Virus record (IMG/VR): IMGVR_UViG_3300034109_001208
Span: 1-39,182 of that record
Length of the DNA stretch: 39,182 nucleotides
Direction: 5' to 3' (one strand)
DNA from: a virus
The translations under genes and the position numbers were made by a program. Positions 1-7,826 of this stretch are shown here, piece by piece (position 1 is the stretch's first letter; each line of letters opens with the position of its first letter). The notes below the pieces were generated by a model. That model saw only the letters and a program-made list of their open reading frames with translations, was not told the DNA's origin and ran no database searches.

Positions 1-25
1 CCCTGACCACTTCTTTGTATTCCAT
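1..25 (-). CDS. 5' end of an unidentified gene (partial)
   Basis: An ATG on the minus strand at base 25 opens a frame beginning MEYKEVVR that runs off the left edge. An AAGGA element lies about 8 nt upstream, just after the stop of the preceding gene, which is the arrangement used by its neighbours. Only eight codons are visible, so no function can be given. Confidence 0.45.
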
Positions 26-36
26 GGGCCGCATCC

Positions 37-303
37 TTAACATGGCTGTTTTCGCGACGACTGCGCGTTCTTTGCGCAGTCAGACATTGGGATCAGGTGG
101 CACACGCAGTGTGGCACGCCTGTTTTTAGCTGGAGTTCTATGGACTCCGCGCATTTATTGAACAAGTCTTCGCGGTTGCGCTGCACGACGTCTGTCTCCC
201 CGCGCTCGCGGTTGTATTCTCCGCGAGCCTTCTCTTCGGTTGCCATGCGTCGCCAGTGTGCACAGCTCCGGCGCAGCTCTTCGGATCTTTGATCGTCTTC
301 CAT
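37..303 (-). CDS. Small hydrophilic protein, unknown function
   Basis: An 88-residue protein that I do not recognise. The first two thirds are highly charged and probably helical, rich in Glu and Arg. The C-terminal third holds three cysteines and two histidines in the stretch PHCVCHLIPMSDC, which could bind a metal, although the spacing matches no zinc motif I know. The ATG follows GAGAGG at good spacing. It is the last complete member of a leftward series of small genes and lies 25 bases after the preceding one. It has no signal peptide or membrane segment. Confidence 0.7.
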   Translation of the reverse strand: MEDDQRSEELRRSCAHWRRMATEEKARGEYNRERGETDVVQRNREDLFNKCAESIELQLKTGVPHCVCHLIPMSDCAKNAQSSRKQPC

Positions 304-328
304 TACGACCTCTCATGTTGTTAACGGC

Positions 329-1021
329 CTAGCCGTACTCGTCTTCGCCTTCTTCACGTCCGATGTGTCGGAAGTCAGGACTGTTCAGCAGCTCAACCAC
401 GCGAGCAGCCAGAGCCGCGTTCGAGATCTCGGAACAGTAGACGCTGACTGCGGCGTCGGTGTCCGTAGCGTGCAGCTGCACCCCGTTGAGCGCTTCGTTC
501 TCGTTAACGTCCAGCTTGATCTTGAACAGCTGTTTGGCGATGTAGAAGCTGTCAGAATTTTCGAGCCAGTAGCTCGATCTGGCCAGCGACTCCAGCTCTT
601 CGATCAACAGGTGCTGATTATCCAGGATGAGACGGATGCCTTCTTCGTCCAGCATCTTATTCCAGCCGCCGTCTGTGAACCGCCACACGTCCCCCAGCTT
701 CTCGACGCCGACAGCCTCGCGTTGCCGGATGTCATACCCGAATGCTCGCTTGATCAGCGCGTGCGCCATGCGCATGACCTCCACGGCTGTGTCCGGGTAC
801 ACCGTCCCACTCAACAGGTACGTCGAGGTCTTCGTGTAGATCTCAATAAGCTCCTTCTCCACGTCAGATGCACTGCCACCGAGGATCGCGTCGATGGGCT
901 TCGTGACACTGACGTTATCGTGAAACCAAGGCGACACGACCGCGGCGGCGGCGATCAAGTCAATACGCCAGTCGCGCACCTGTTGGACGTGCTCGCTGTT
1001 CTGTGACCATTCAAGCTGCAT
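329..1021 (-). CDS. Hypothetical protein (230 aa)
   Basis: A soluble, acidic protein of unknown function with no recognisable catalytic motif, signal peptide or membrane span. It looks mostly alpha-helical and ends in an acidic tail (EEGEDEYG). The start is well supported by GAGGAGGTG a few bases before the ATG. It lies 12 bases downstream of the preceding gene, so it is very probably co-transcribed with it. The long rightward frame opposite is a codon-bias shadow. Confidence 0.75.
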   Translation of the reverse strand: MQLEWSQNSEHVQQVRDWRIDLIAAAAVVSPWFHDNVSVTKPIDAILGGSASDVEKELIEIYTKTSTYLLSGTVYPDTAVEVMRMAHALIKRAFGYDIRQREAVGVEKLGDVWRFTDGGWNKMLDEEGIRLILDNQHLLIEELESLARSSYWLENSDSFYIAKQLFKIKLDVNENEALNGVQLHATDTDAAVSVYCSEISNAALAARVVELLNSPDFRHIGREEGEDEYG

Positions 1022-1033
1022 TTTGACACCTCC

Positions 1034-1348
1034 TCATTCCATGGGTTCTACGGTGACTGTCACGTGCGACCGAGGCTCTTCTGGCGCGTGCTTGGCCGAA
1101 AAGCTGTCTGAGTACGAATCGGTTACGTACCCACGGCCAGACAGCTCCAAATCAGGCTCTGCGGGAGCTCTGCGCATCAGGTCTTCTTCTGCCAGATCGC
1201 GGATGTAGTATTCTGCGAGGGCAGCCTCGTCCATCTCGGATTCTGGTGGCGCGTTCGGCACGATGACGTCCACCACGCGATCGACTGTGATCGACATCTT
1301 CCACTCGCACTTGAGTCTCAGCTTTCTTTCTACTTTTTGATCAGACAC
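1034..1348 (-). CDS. Small acidic protein with GTG start, unknown function
   Basis: A 104-residue protein. The start is GTG, chosen because TAGGAG stands 5-6 nt before it and no ATG fits. The N-terminal third is basic and strand-like (KLRLKCEWKMSITVDRVV). The remainder is strongly acidic and rich in Glu and Pro. No family was recognised. It lies between two other small acidic genes in the same leftward run, so a shared transcript is likely. Confidence 0.7.
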   Translation of the reverse strand: MSDQKVERKLRLKCEWKMSITVDRVVDVIVPNAPPESEMDEAALAEYYIRDLAEEDLMRRAPAEPDLELSGRGYVTDSYSDSFSAKHAPEEPRSHVTVTVEPME

Positions 1349-1366
1349 TTTGGCTCCTATGGCAGC

Positions 1367-1708
1367 TCACTCTTCTTCGCCGTCCTCATCTTCATCCTCT
1401 GCGTCCGCATCTTCATCCTCCGCGTCCTCAGCTGAAGACTCCTCGTCGGCGTCCCACAGGGCGTCATCGTCGAGGACGGTATCGTAGATGACAGCGCGCA
1501 TGGCCGCCACGACCCTGCGCCTTGCAGCAGATCCGCGCGCGAGCTCTGGGGCCCCGTCTAGGTAAGAAGACAGGTCTTTTTCGTCCTGGAACCACTCGTA
1601 CAGCGACTGTAGTTTGTGGAATACGGCGGCACCGACCTCCACTTGTTGAGCGCCGGCGAGGAAGAGGGACACACACAGATCCTCCAGGTACCATTTTGAC
1701 AGTTTCAC
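1367..1708 (-). CDS. Small protein with long poly-acidic tail
   Basis: I placed the start at a GTG (base 1708), giving 113 residues. GGAG lies 9 nt before it, whereas the upstream in-frame ATG at 1723 has no SD and begins only about 5 nt after the U-tract of a strong terminator hairpin. The longer form would be 118 residues. The body is helical and hydrophobic near the start (WYLEDLCVSLFLAGAQ). The last 30 residues are almost entirely Asp, Glu and Ala (EDADAEDEDEDGEEE). Such tails occur in DNA-mimic and protein-binding phage products, but the function here is unknown. Confidence 0.65.
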   Translation of the reverse strand: MKLSKWYLEDLCVSLFLAGAQQVEVGAAVFHKLQSLYEWFQDEKDLSSYLDGAPELARGSAARRRVVAAMRAVIYDTVLDDDALWDADEESSAEDAEDEDADAEDEDEDGEEE

Positions 1709-1728
1709 GGTGACGTTCTCCATATTGT

Positions 1729-1776
1729 AAAAAATTGGTCACAGCATGTAGATCCATTCTACATGCTGTGACCAAT
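1729..1776 (-). terminator. Strong intrinsic terminator (19-bp perfect stem), leftward
   Basis: Bases 1734-1752 and 1758-1776 form a perfect 19-bp inverted repeat around a 5-nt loop. Read leftward, it is followed by six U residues (A run at 1729-1734). It would end transcripts coming from the gene at 1812-2171. The next gene starts within 6-21 nt of the U-tract, so either there is read-through or the element has another role such as processing or operator binding. Confidence 0.85.
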
Positions 1777-1811
1777 CTATTTCCTTGTACCACTTATATG
1801 CGGCACGCAGA

Positions 1812-2171
1812 TCATCGCTTATTGCGTCCGGGAGCGCGACCGTTAGCTACGCGCTCCTTATGATGGACGTCATCTGTTGATCCGGGCACGCAGTAGAAGA
1901 CGCTCGGCTCGTAGCCGCTGTCATCGAAGTAGGGACCGGCGTACACGTTATCGCAGCCGCACTGCTCGCTGAGCCAGGGGTCGTTGATCGGGTGCGCGGT
2001 CAAGATCTCGCGAATGGTCTCGATGGGAATCCCCGTCTCTGTCGAGAGGTAGCTCAGCTCGATGACGATGACCTCCCACTCGAATCCGAACTCGTTCTCT
2101 TCTGCGAACCGCGTGACGAAGCCATTGATCGCCTCGACCTGCTTCGGATCGTGCTGTGTATTCTCGGACAT
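1812..2171 (-). CDS. Hypothetical protein (119 aa)
   Basis: A protein of unknown function. The frame stays open much further upstream, but the start MSENTQHDPK is chosen because GGAGAG sits just before it and the upstream extension runs over the next gene. Residues about 10-60 look helical. The second half has a cysteine pair (EQCGCDN) followed by a Gly/Tyr-rich stretch. It is the last gene before the strong terminator at 1729-1776, so it closes a leftward unit. Confidence 0.7.
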   Translation of the reverse strand: MSENTQHDPKQVEAINGFVTRFAEENEFGFEWEVIVIELSYLSTETGIPIETIREILTAHPINDPWLSEQCGCDNVYAGPYFDDSGYEPSVFYCVPGSTDDVHHKERVANGRAPGRNKR

Positions 2172-2223
2172 GCTGTACTCTCCATGAATTGCGCACCCAA
2201 CCAACGGATGCGCGAGTGTTGTG

Positions 2224-2604
2224 TTACTTTCGAGACGGGCGCGTGTTCCAAAACCGAGGATCGAGCCCTCGCGCACGCAGGGCTTCGTATCTTGGATCCT
2301 CTGATGGCGCCGCGTGCGCGAGGACTTCGACATCAACGCCATCGACGAGAATGGCGCGGTTTCTGAGCACCTCTTCAGCGATCGCGTGCAGGATGCCCGC
2401 GACACTCCAGGTCTCCCACTCCGTCGCCCCTTTGATGCTCCACCACGCGAGCGCTGCTTGCGCGGTCTGCGTTACAGGACTTCTATTACGGAGGCCCTCA
2501 ACGATCATTACCGCTTCTTCAAGCTGCAGATCCGGTGGCACCTTGCTGTTGAACAATCTAGGCCGATTTTCTAGTGCTTCCATGAGCGCTTCGAGTGGAG
2601 TCAT
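2224..2604 (-). CDS. Hypothetical protein (126 aa), coupled to upstream gene
   Basis: A soluble, probably helical protein of unknown function with no recognised motif. Its ATG overlaps the stop of the preceding gene as ATGA, which points to translational coupling and one transcript. The Trp-rich middle (ALAWWSIKGATEWETWSVAG) suggests a packed helical core. A 52-base gap separates it from the next leftward gene. Confidence 0.7.
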   Translation of the reverse strand: MTPLEALMEALENRPRLFNSKVPPDLQLEEAVMIVEGLRNRSPVTQTAQAALAWWSIKGATEWETWSVAGILHAIAEEVLRNRAILVDGVDVEVLAHAAPSEDPRYEALRARGLDPRFWNTRPSRK

Positions 2605-3317
2605 AGCCAGTCACCCGCAGTAATGGACGCTGTCTCGCGTGATCCTGATGAAGCGCTATCGTCTGCGACCTGTAGAGGGATTTTTGGAACAAGATCCTCC
2701 AACTTGGCGCGTGCGAGTGGGTAGTCGCGCCACATAGAGATCCACGCTCTCGCTTGCTCTTCGTTGTATGTTCGACAAAGTGGCGTGGGCTCAAACGCCT
2801 CTACTGATCGGTGTACCTCAGCAAGGAAGTCGTCGCGCGAGCATCCTACGCGGATAGTGCCGAGCTCTCCTACTCCCCCAGCGACGGGGTCCGTGGTTGG
2901 GCCGATCTGAACACGGACGTAGGGTCCGCTATCATATTGCGGAACGTAGATAGCGGGAGCGTACCGCGAGCTGACATTTGGTGATATTGATCGGAGGACC
3001 ATCAGCCTCGCATGACATTCAGGCTGCGCCAGAACGTGTCTGCTGCTCTCGGCGTACGCGGCATCGATCTCGTTCCATATGCGCAGGGTGACTTTTTCCC
3101 ACCCCTGACGAAACCATCGACTGTCTATGGCGCCGCCGAGATCAATCCGCTCGCGGCTCGACATGAGCTCGCGGGCGACCGCCTGTGCGCTTAACAGCAG
3201 CGCGGATGTCGTCGGGTATCCAACAGACATCGCGGCCAACAGCGCGCCCCTGTGGATTCCCCACAAGTAGCTTTCGACGAGGCGGTACGGTACTTTTGGT
3301 TTGGTCGTATCAGACAT
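2601..3317 (-). CDS. Hypothetical protein (238 aa)
   Basis: A cytoplasmic protein of unknown function. AAGGATC stands about 6 nt before the ATG. The start overlaps the stop of the preceding gene by 8 bases, and the end overlaps the next start as ATGA, so it is the middle member of a coupled trio. The N-terminal half has an Ala/Leu-rich helical stretch (about residues 24-50). The middle is strand-like with several Gly and Pro. No catalytic signature could be picked out. Confidence 0.75.
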   Translation of the reverse strand: MSDTTKPKVPYRLVESYLWGIHRGALLAAMSVGYPTTSALLLSAQAVARELMSSRERIDLGGAIDSRWFRQGWEKVTLRIWNEIDAAYAESSRHVLAQPECHARLMVLRSISPNVSSRYAPAIYVPQYDSGPYVRVQIGPTTDPVAGGVGELGTIRVGCSRDDFLAEVHRSVEAFEPTPLCRTYNEEQARAWISMWRDYPLARAKLEDLVPKIPLQVADDSASSGSRETASITAGDWL

Positions 3318-3840
3318 CTGGATCCTTATTCTTCAGGGACGAGCCATCCCAGTTGACATCGCCATTGAGCGCGCGGACCTCGTATACACTTAGCTGCTGA
3401 TATGTCGGCGTTTTACGTCGAACACAGGCATAGTACACCGAGTGCACCACCGTCAGGAAGATCTTATTTTGACGCTCTTGCCGGGCTTCTATGCCGCGCA
3501 GGCGGAGCTCCGCGATCAAATGCGCGTCGTTACCCTCATCCATGAGGTGTAGATATCCAGACGCAAATGCGCACAGCCGTGGGCAGGTCAGCATGATCCG
3601 GACCCACCCGACCACCGCTAGGTGCGGGGCCCCAGATCCAGCGTAGCGGTCCCACATCATCTCGAATGGCAATTCAGGATCCTCCAGCAGCTCTTTTGGT
3701 ATGCCGAGCTGCCGAGCGGCGTATTTTGGATCCTCCAGCATCAGCTTGAACATGGATCGCGCGCATACTGGGGCGAACGGGTTGGATAACATCTCGCGTA
3801 GGTCTTCAGGATCATCCATCCTGAGCATGCGTTCTGACAT
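3310..3840 (-). CDS. Hypothetical protein (176 aa)
   Basis: A protein of unknown function, with methionine- and leucine-rich helices in the first 70 residues and several scattered cysteines. I chose the ATG at 3840 (MSERMLRMDD) because GGAGG lies 5 nt before it. An upstream in-frame ATG at 3852 has no SD and sits against a GC hairpin. It heads a coupled run of three genes down to 2224. Confidence 0.72.
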   Translation of the reverse strand: MSERMLRMDDPEDLREMLSNPFAPVCARSMFKLMLEDPKYAARQLGIPKELLEDPELPFEMMWDRYAGSGAPHLAVVGWVRIMLTCPRLCAFASGYLHLMDEGNDAHLIAELRLRGIEARQERQNKIFLTVVHSVYYACVRRKTPTYQQLSVYEVRALNGDVNWDGSSLKNKDPDV

Positions 3841-3852
3841 ACACTCCTCCAT

Positions 3853-3871
3853 GCGGCCCAATGCGGGCCGC
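3853..3871. repeat. GC-rich hairpin between two leftward genes
   Basis: A perfect 7-bp inverted repeat, GCGGCCC and GGGCCGC around a 5-nt loop, lies between the stop at 3884 and the start at 3840. No T-run follows on either strand, so it is not a classical terminator. It could slow polymerase, guide RNA processing or protect a 3' end. Confidence 0.6.
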
Positions 3872-3883
3872 GGTCTCATGTGT

Positions 3884-4783
3884 TTATCTGCGCAGATGCC
3901 CCAGCATCCCCTTGTATTCTGTCGCTGTGGTAACCTCCACGTCGACTCGGTCGCCGCGCTCTGCGACCCCCAGCGCGTATATTGCCTCCTTGATCAGCAC
4001 AGCCAGCGGCAGCTTGTTATAGCTGCCGGTCGGCTGCACCCAGACGTCTCCTTTGGTCATCTGAGACACGTAGAGCTGCTTGTCGCGGAACTCGCTGTGC
4101 GTCCAGTTATGCCCGTCTCCGAACTCGAACCATGGCCTGCGCGGGTGATGGACCCGGATCAGGCCATCATCGTTGGCAGCGGCGCGGATCAGGCTCACGG
4201 CTACGCGTGGGTTCTGTGCGCGGATGACCTCCAGGAACTGATGAGCCACGGCGCATGCGTACGGCTCCATGCTGTCGTAGGCGTCAATCCAATCGGCGTT
4301 AGGCATGCTGCCGAACACGTTGTAATTGGTTGCCTTGAGTTCGGCGCGGGTGACGCGCTCGGAGATCTCAAATACAGACTGCACCTTCGAGTTTAGAAGG
4401 TACTCCAGACGGCTGAGCACACAACTGAAGCCTTCGGCCATGTCTGTCGCCAAGCAGACCTTGTGAAACGAGTCGACGTCAATGTCTGCGTCTTCGAGGC
4501 CCCTGTAGTTGATCTGAAAATTGATCATGTAGGCCTTTGGTCCCATGATCTCTGCGAGCTTGTCTTTGAAGCCCGTGTGTTCGAGGTTTGGGAAGTCACT
4601 GTCGATTTTGGCAATGACCATCGACCTCATATTGCGATCCCAGTCACGCCAGTCCACGTCGACTAGCGCAGTGTCGAGGGCATCCAAGACAGCGCGCACG
4701 GCATATGGATCTGCTATGCCTTCTAGCCGCTCGAACTCGGCGACTGCTTTTCCGAACGAATTGTCGTCATACATCTCGCTCAT
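3884..4783 (-). CDS. Hypothetical protein (299 aa)
   Basis: A soluble protein of unknown function. The start (MSEMYDDNSF) is set by AGGA upstream and an ATGA overlap with the preceding stop. The longer frame upstream only shadows the neighbour. The N-terminal region is acidic and helical. A middle segment is aromatic and basic (VHHPRRPWFEFGDGHNW). The last 60 residues look strand-rich and end in GHLRR. It is the last of a run of four coupled leftward genes (6165-3884). Confidence 0.75.
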   Translation of the reverse strand: MSEMYDDNSFGKAVAEFERLEGIADPYAVRAVLDALDTALVDVDWRDWDRNMRSMVIAKIDSDFPNLEHTGFKDKLAEIMGPKAYMINFQINYRGLEDADIDVDSFHKVCLATDMAEGFSCVLSRLEYLLNSKVQSVFEISERVTRAELKATNYNVFGSMPNADWIDAYDSMEPYACAVAHQFLEVIRAQNPRVAVSLIRAAANDDGLIRVHHPRRPWFEFGDGHNWTHSEFRDKQLYVSQMTKGDVWVQPTGSYNKLPLAVLIKEAIYALGVAERGDRVDVEVTTATEYKGMLGHLRR

Positions 4784-5193
4784 TTTTTGTCCTGATAGGC
4801 GTAGGTGACGGCGGGCGTCACGTTGTACTTGCTCAACGCGAGGAACAGCTTCGACTGCACCGTAACCGACATGTCGATCACGGTGCCACCAAACCACCCT
4901 GTCTCTTTGAAGCGCCAGCCGATCCACTCGATGTGGATCTTACCGTTCCGGTGGAAACACGCGATGTGCTTGGCGACGTGGGCGACGCATCTATCGAGAT
5001 CCTGGAAGCGCGCATCGCTACCTCCGGTACCGGACAGGTACCACCCGCGACCGTTGGCGTCCTTCAGCCAGCGCTCCACGTCGCGGTACTGGCCGGACGT
5101 GGGCCCGTTGCCGATGTCGGTCTCTGGCACGTCGGTGTCTGGTCTTAGCTGGATCGTATGATCATCGATTGTTAGCGTCATGATCATCTGCAT
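4780..5193 (-). CDS. Hypothetical beta-rich protein (137 aa)
   Basis: A protein of unknown function. Strand-forming segments alternate with turns (MTLTIDDHTIQL, GRGWYLSGTGGSD, KIHIEWIGWRFKETGW), suggesting a small beta domain. AAAGGAG precedes the first ATG. The gene overlaps its upstream partner by 32 bases and the downstream one by 4, so it is embedded in a coupled operon. A second ATG at 5181 could serve as an internal start. Confidence 0.72.
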   Translation of the reverse strand: MQMIMTLTIDDHTIQLRPDTDVPETDIGNGPTSGQYRDVERWLKDANGRGWYLSGTGGSDARFQDLDRCVAHVAKHIACFHRNGKIHIEWIGWRFKETGWFGGTVIDMSVTVQSKLFLALSKYNVTPAVTYAYQDKK

Positions 5194-5500
5194 GCTGCGA
5201 CTCCTTTGCGTGCGCTTCGTTGTACTGACGCAGCTTCTTCTGCATCTTTCTGAGCAGAGATCCGCACTCTCGACGCCGCTCGATGACGCCGCCGCGTAAG
5301 GTCTCAGTGATGTTGCTGCCGGGCGCGTTCCAGCACTCGGTCAGGTATTTGTGCGTGTTCTCCAGGTCTGTGATGATCAGCTGGAGAACGTCGGACGGCA
5401 CATCGCGTGTCACGGCGTGGACTGATGCAAGCCGCCTGGCTGTGTCGGCGCTGATGTGAGGGAGCATCGTTCTGGCGTCGACTTTGGATACTACGATCAT
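5162..5500 (-). CDS. Small basic helical protein, unknown function
   Basis: A 112-residue protein. The ATG at 5500 has AGGAG 8 nt upstream and overlaps the previous stop as ATGA. It is helical throughout, with a Lys/Arg-rich stretch (RRRECGSLLRKMQKKLRQ) near the end followed by a His/Asp tail. It could be a nucleic-acid-binding or small adaptor protein, but nothing in the sequence decides this. Confidence 0.7.
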   Translation of the reverse strand: MIVVSKVDARTMLPHISADTARRLASVHAVTRDVPSDVLQLIITDLENTHKYLTECWNAPGSNITETLRGGVIERRRECGSLLRKMQKKLRQYNEAHAKESQHADDHDANNR

Positions 5501-6165
5501 GGCTTTGCTCCTGGGATCTCGACGGTGAAGCCCACGGACCGCAGGTTCTGGATCAGCTCTTGTCCGGGAGCGGAGCTGGCGACCATCTCGTCTTCGGACC
5601 ACCCACCAACAGCCCCCGCCGTCCGCAGGAGGACTTCCAGCGTGCCTCCTGCGATGCGCGTCTTGTTTAGGACGTGGAGCAGCATGAAGACGTCGCCCAT
5701 CCAGGCCACGTCGTCGTCGCTGGCCAAGCTGACGACGTACGTTTTGATCACGTCGTCAGCGTACTTCTGGAGCGAGCTGTTGATAATATCAAAGTGCATG
5801 ACCAAGCCAGCGTCGAGATCTACCCGAGCTGTGAGCACCGCTGTTTGAGCTAGGTGGTGCGTGCTTCCCTTGCTATTCAGGACGCTCATGCGCTCGCTGA
5901 CACTGGCCCGTACGGCGCTGTACACGTCGGACATCGTCTCGAACTGCGACACTGTGAGCTCGGATATGGCTCTGGTGGCCACATTAGCGTCCGCAGTCCA
6001 CAATTCGCCGCACTGGATGCACGCAACCTCTACCAGTCGACCTGCGATCCATTCGACGACGTCGCCAGAGTCGTCGGTAGGACCGAGCCAACGCTGCCAC
6101 TGTCGGCTTTCGACGTGCGACTGCAGCTCTCCGCAGCAGCGTGGGCACCTTACATAGTAAGTCAT
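5497..6165 (-). CDS. Protein with N-terminal zinc-ribbon-like Cys pairs
   Basis: A 222-residue protein. It opens with CPRCC at residues 7-11 and a second pair, CIQC, near residue 50, the usual layout of a four-Cys zinc ribbon. The rest is helical with no catalytic motif that I recognise. Zinc ribbons of this kind often contact nucleic acid or protein partners, but the role is unknown. AAAGGT lies before the ATG. It is the first gene of a coupled run that continues to 3884 and follows the hairpin at 6189-6211. Confidence 0.75.
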   Translation of the reverse strand: MTYYVRCPRCCGELQSHVESRQWQRWLGPTDDSGDVVEWIAGRLVEVACIQCGELWTADANVATRAISELTVSQFETMSDVYSAVRASVSERMSVLNSKGSTHHLAQTAVLTARVDLDAGLVMHFDIINSSLQKYADDVIKTYVVSLASDDDVAWMGDVFMLLHVLNKTRIAGGTLEVLLRTAGAVGGWSEDEMVASSAPGQELIQNLRSVGFTVEIPGAKP

Positions 6166-6188
6166 TTTGACCTTTATTGTGTTAGATA

Positions 6189-6220
6189 GCCTGCGGGAAC
6201 CACCCGCAGGCTTTGTTTGT
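6189..6220 (+). terminator. Rightward-facing terminator hairpin in a leftward region
   Basis: Bases 6189-6197 and 6203-6211 form a perfect 9-bp GC-rich stem with a 5-nt loop. On the plus strand it is followed by TTTGTTTGT, so it would stop rightward transcripts. On the minus strand it is followed by TATCTAAC, a poor U-tract. No rightward gene lies nearby, so it may block antisense transcription or act as a processing or stability hairpin for leftward mRNA. Confidence 0.65.
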
Positions 6221-6224
6221 TGTG

Positions 6225-6962
6225 CTACAGCTTCGCGTACGCAGACTTGTTCTGCAGACGCTTCTCAGCGATCTTCACGGTGCGCGGCTTGTTGTCGGGT
6301 TCGGACACCCAAGCAGACTCGCAGGTCCACACGACGTCACCGGACTCCGGGTCTACGACGCGCTCCTTCAGCGTGATGACCCGACCGGGGCGATACTTGG
6401 TCTCGCGGACATCCGCGAAACGACCTGATACGCTGAGCTCGTTCTTCTCTTTCATGATCCCTCTTTTGGTTGCGCCGGAGCTAGACTCACCCGGCGCGTT
6501 ATTATACCCCGGATACCACTCAGACGGAGGCGCCCGGTCGTACTCGCACTGCAAGTTCATGCGGCTCGCCTTGAGCGCGGCGAGCAGCCCGTGGGTGAAG
6601 TTGCTGTGGTACAGCGTCACGCGCATGTACTTGTTCAGCCCTGTTCGGTTGAGCCATTGCGAAGCCACAGATCTACCGTCTTTGTCGATCCACCGGATGG
6701 CGTCGCCCGCGTTCATGGGCTCCCACATCCCGAATGCCAGGATCAGCTGTACGGTGATCTCTTCAGTGACGTAGTAGGTCCCGTGCACTACGCACTTGTT
6801 CTTGGCGCGCTCTCTGGCCTCGCGCTTTTTTCGAGCCTTGTTGGCCGCGTCCATACGGATGAACGCTTCCTGCTGGGCCTTGGTGAACCGGTGCGGGCCA
6901 CGGTAGGGGTCGTCGTAGGCGGAGCCATCGGCGGTCCAGTAGCTGGGCCAGTAGCCGTTCAT
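6225..6962 (-). CDS. Hypothetical protein (245 aa), basic N-terminal helix
   Basis: A protein of unknown function. I chose the ATG at 6962, which overlaps the previous stop as ATGA. A GTG four codons earlier is possible, but neither has a clear SD, which fits coupled translation. The N-terminus is aromatic (NGYWPSYWTADG), followed by a highly basic helix (ANKARKKREARERAKNK) that could bind nucleic acid. The centre looks like a mixed alpha/beta domain and the C-terminus is basic. No family was recognised. Confidence 0.72.
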   Translation of the reverse strand: MNGYWPSYWTADGSAYDDPYRGPHRFTKAQQEAFIRMDAANKARKKREARERAKNKCVVHGTYYVTEEITVQLILAFGMWEPMNAGDAIRWIDKDGRSVASQWLNRTGLNKYMRVTLYHSNFTHGLLAALKASRMNLQCEYDRAPPSEWYPGYNNAPGESSSGATKRGIMKEKNELSVSGRFADVRETKYRPGRVITLKERVVDPESGDVVWTCESAWVSEPDNKPRTVKIAEKRLQNKSAYAKL

Positions 6963-7477
6963 GGCTTGCCACACACGGCTTGGAGCATCGCGAGATCTGC
7001 CTTGAGACGCGCAAGCTCTGCTGTCGTCGCCTGCACCTTCATGAAGGTCAGCAGCGCTTCAACCTTCATCATGCCGTGCCACGCCTCATGGACGCGGTCC
7101 ATGACCTGCACCTGCGTCTCCCAGCCCTTGAACTCGATCTTGACGCCCACATCTTCGAGTTTGCGAGCCGCCGATTCAAGATTAGATTCGGAGCGCACAC
7201 CCGTGAGCTTGCTGGTGACGAAGTCTGCGTCAGGGCTCTGGCCGAGCATCGCCCAGAGTACGTTGTCGGACGCGCCGCGAAACAGTAGGATCGTTCCCAG
7301 GTTTACTCCTTTGGGATTGATCTCCGCGATGGGCAGCCCGTAAAGAAACCAGCTGCATTCGCTGGCATCCAACGCGGAGTCGTTGCTCTTCGACACGCGC
7401 GGCTTGGTGCCGATAAACGTGTTGTGACTCTCTGCTGCTCTAAACATAGCCTTCCACGGATCTACACCTACACTCAT
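6959..7477 (-). CDS. Hypothetical protein (172 aa)
   Basis: A protein of unknown function whose ATG has one of the best SDs in the window (AAAGGAGG). The first 100 residues look mixed alpha/beta. The final 50 form amphipathic helices that are probably coiled (LTFMKVQATTAELARLKADL). It is coupled to the next gene by an ATGA overlap and lies 16 bases after the preceding gene, so three genes (7778-6225) probably share one message. Confidence 0.75.
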   Translation of the reverse strand: MSVGVDPWKAMFRAAESHNTFIGTKPRVSKSNDSALDASECSWFLYGLPIAEINPKGVNLGTILLFRGASDNVLWAMLGQSPDADFVTSKLTGVRSESNLESAARKLEDVGVKIEFKGWETQVQVMDRVHEAWHGMMKVEALLTFMKVQATTAELARLKADLAMLQAVCGKP

Positions 7478-7493
7478 GATCGCCTCCTTTGGC

Positions 7494-7778
7494 TCACTTG
7501 TTCAGTTTCTCAGACCAGTCGTAGATCGACTTGTCTCCGTCCGGACCCGTGACCACACGCTCACGCCAGAATTGCTCGAACGGGACGTCGTCACAGTCCA
7601 GATACTCGTCCGCATCGTAGACGTCGACGCGCCATAGATCGGCTCCTGCGACCTGTACTTGCTGCGGATTACTGTTCATGATCTCGATCGCGCTGTCGTT
7701 GACGTGCTCAACGCCTCCGATCCACGCGAGGGCCTCTGCCCGCGTCTTGAAGTAATGGATGTTGGTGATGTCAGGCAT
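7494..7778 (-). CDS. Small acidic protein (94 aa)
   Basis: A protein of unknown function, rich in Asp and Glu in its second half (VDVYDADEYLDCDDVPFEQF), with an N-terminal segment resembling a compact alpha/beta fold. AAGGAG precedes the ATG, which lies 18 bases from the arm of the upstream hairpin. It heads a leftward unit ending at 6225. Confidence 0.72.
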   Translation of the reverse strand: MPDITNIHYFKTRAEALAWIGGVEHVNDSAIEIMNSNPQQVQVAGADLWRVDVYDADEYLDCDDVPFEQFWRERVVTGPDGDKSIYDWSEKLNK

Positions 7779-7796
7779 AACACGCGCTCCTTGATG

Positions 7797-7825
7797 GCGC
7801 CGCCTACAATAGCGGCGCGTTTTTT
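7797..7825 (+). terminator. Rightward-facing intrinsic terminator between leftward genes
   Basis: GCGCCGC (7797-7803) pairs with GCGGCGC (7812-7818) across an 8-nt loop. On the plus strand it is followed by G and then six T residues (7820-7825). Read leftward, the U-tract is missing. It is therefore a textbook terminator for the strand that carries no gene here, the second such case after 6189-6220. Confidence 0.75.
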
Positions 7826-7826
7826 G

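Noticed and set aside
1464-1793. 109-residue leftward frame overlapping the acidic-tail gene
   Set aside because: It runs through the terminator hairpin and yields an Arg-rich shadow product in another frame.
3841-3879. Longer start for the 176-aa gene (MRPRPALGRMEECMSERM)
   Set aside because: The extension crosses a GC hairpin and has no SD. GGAGG fits only the ATG at 3840.
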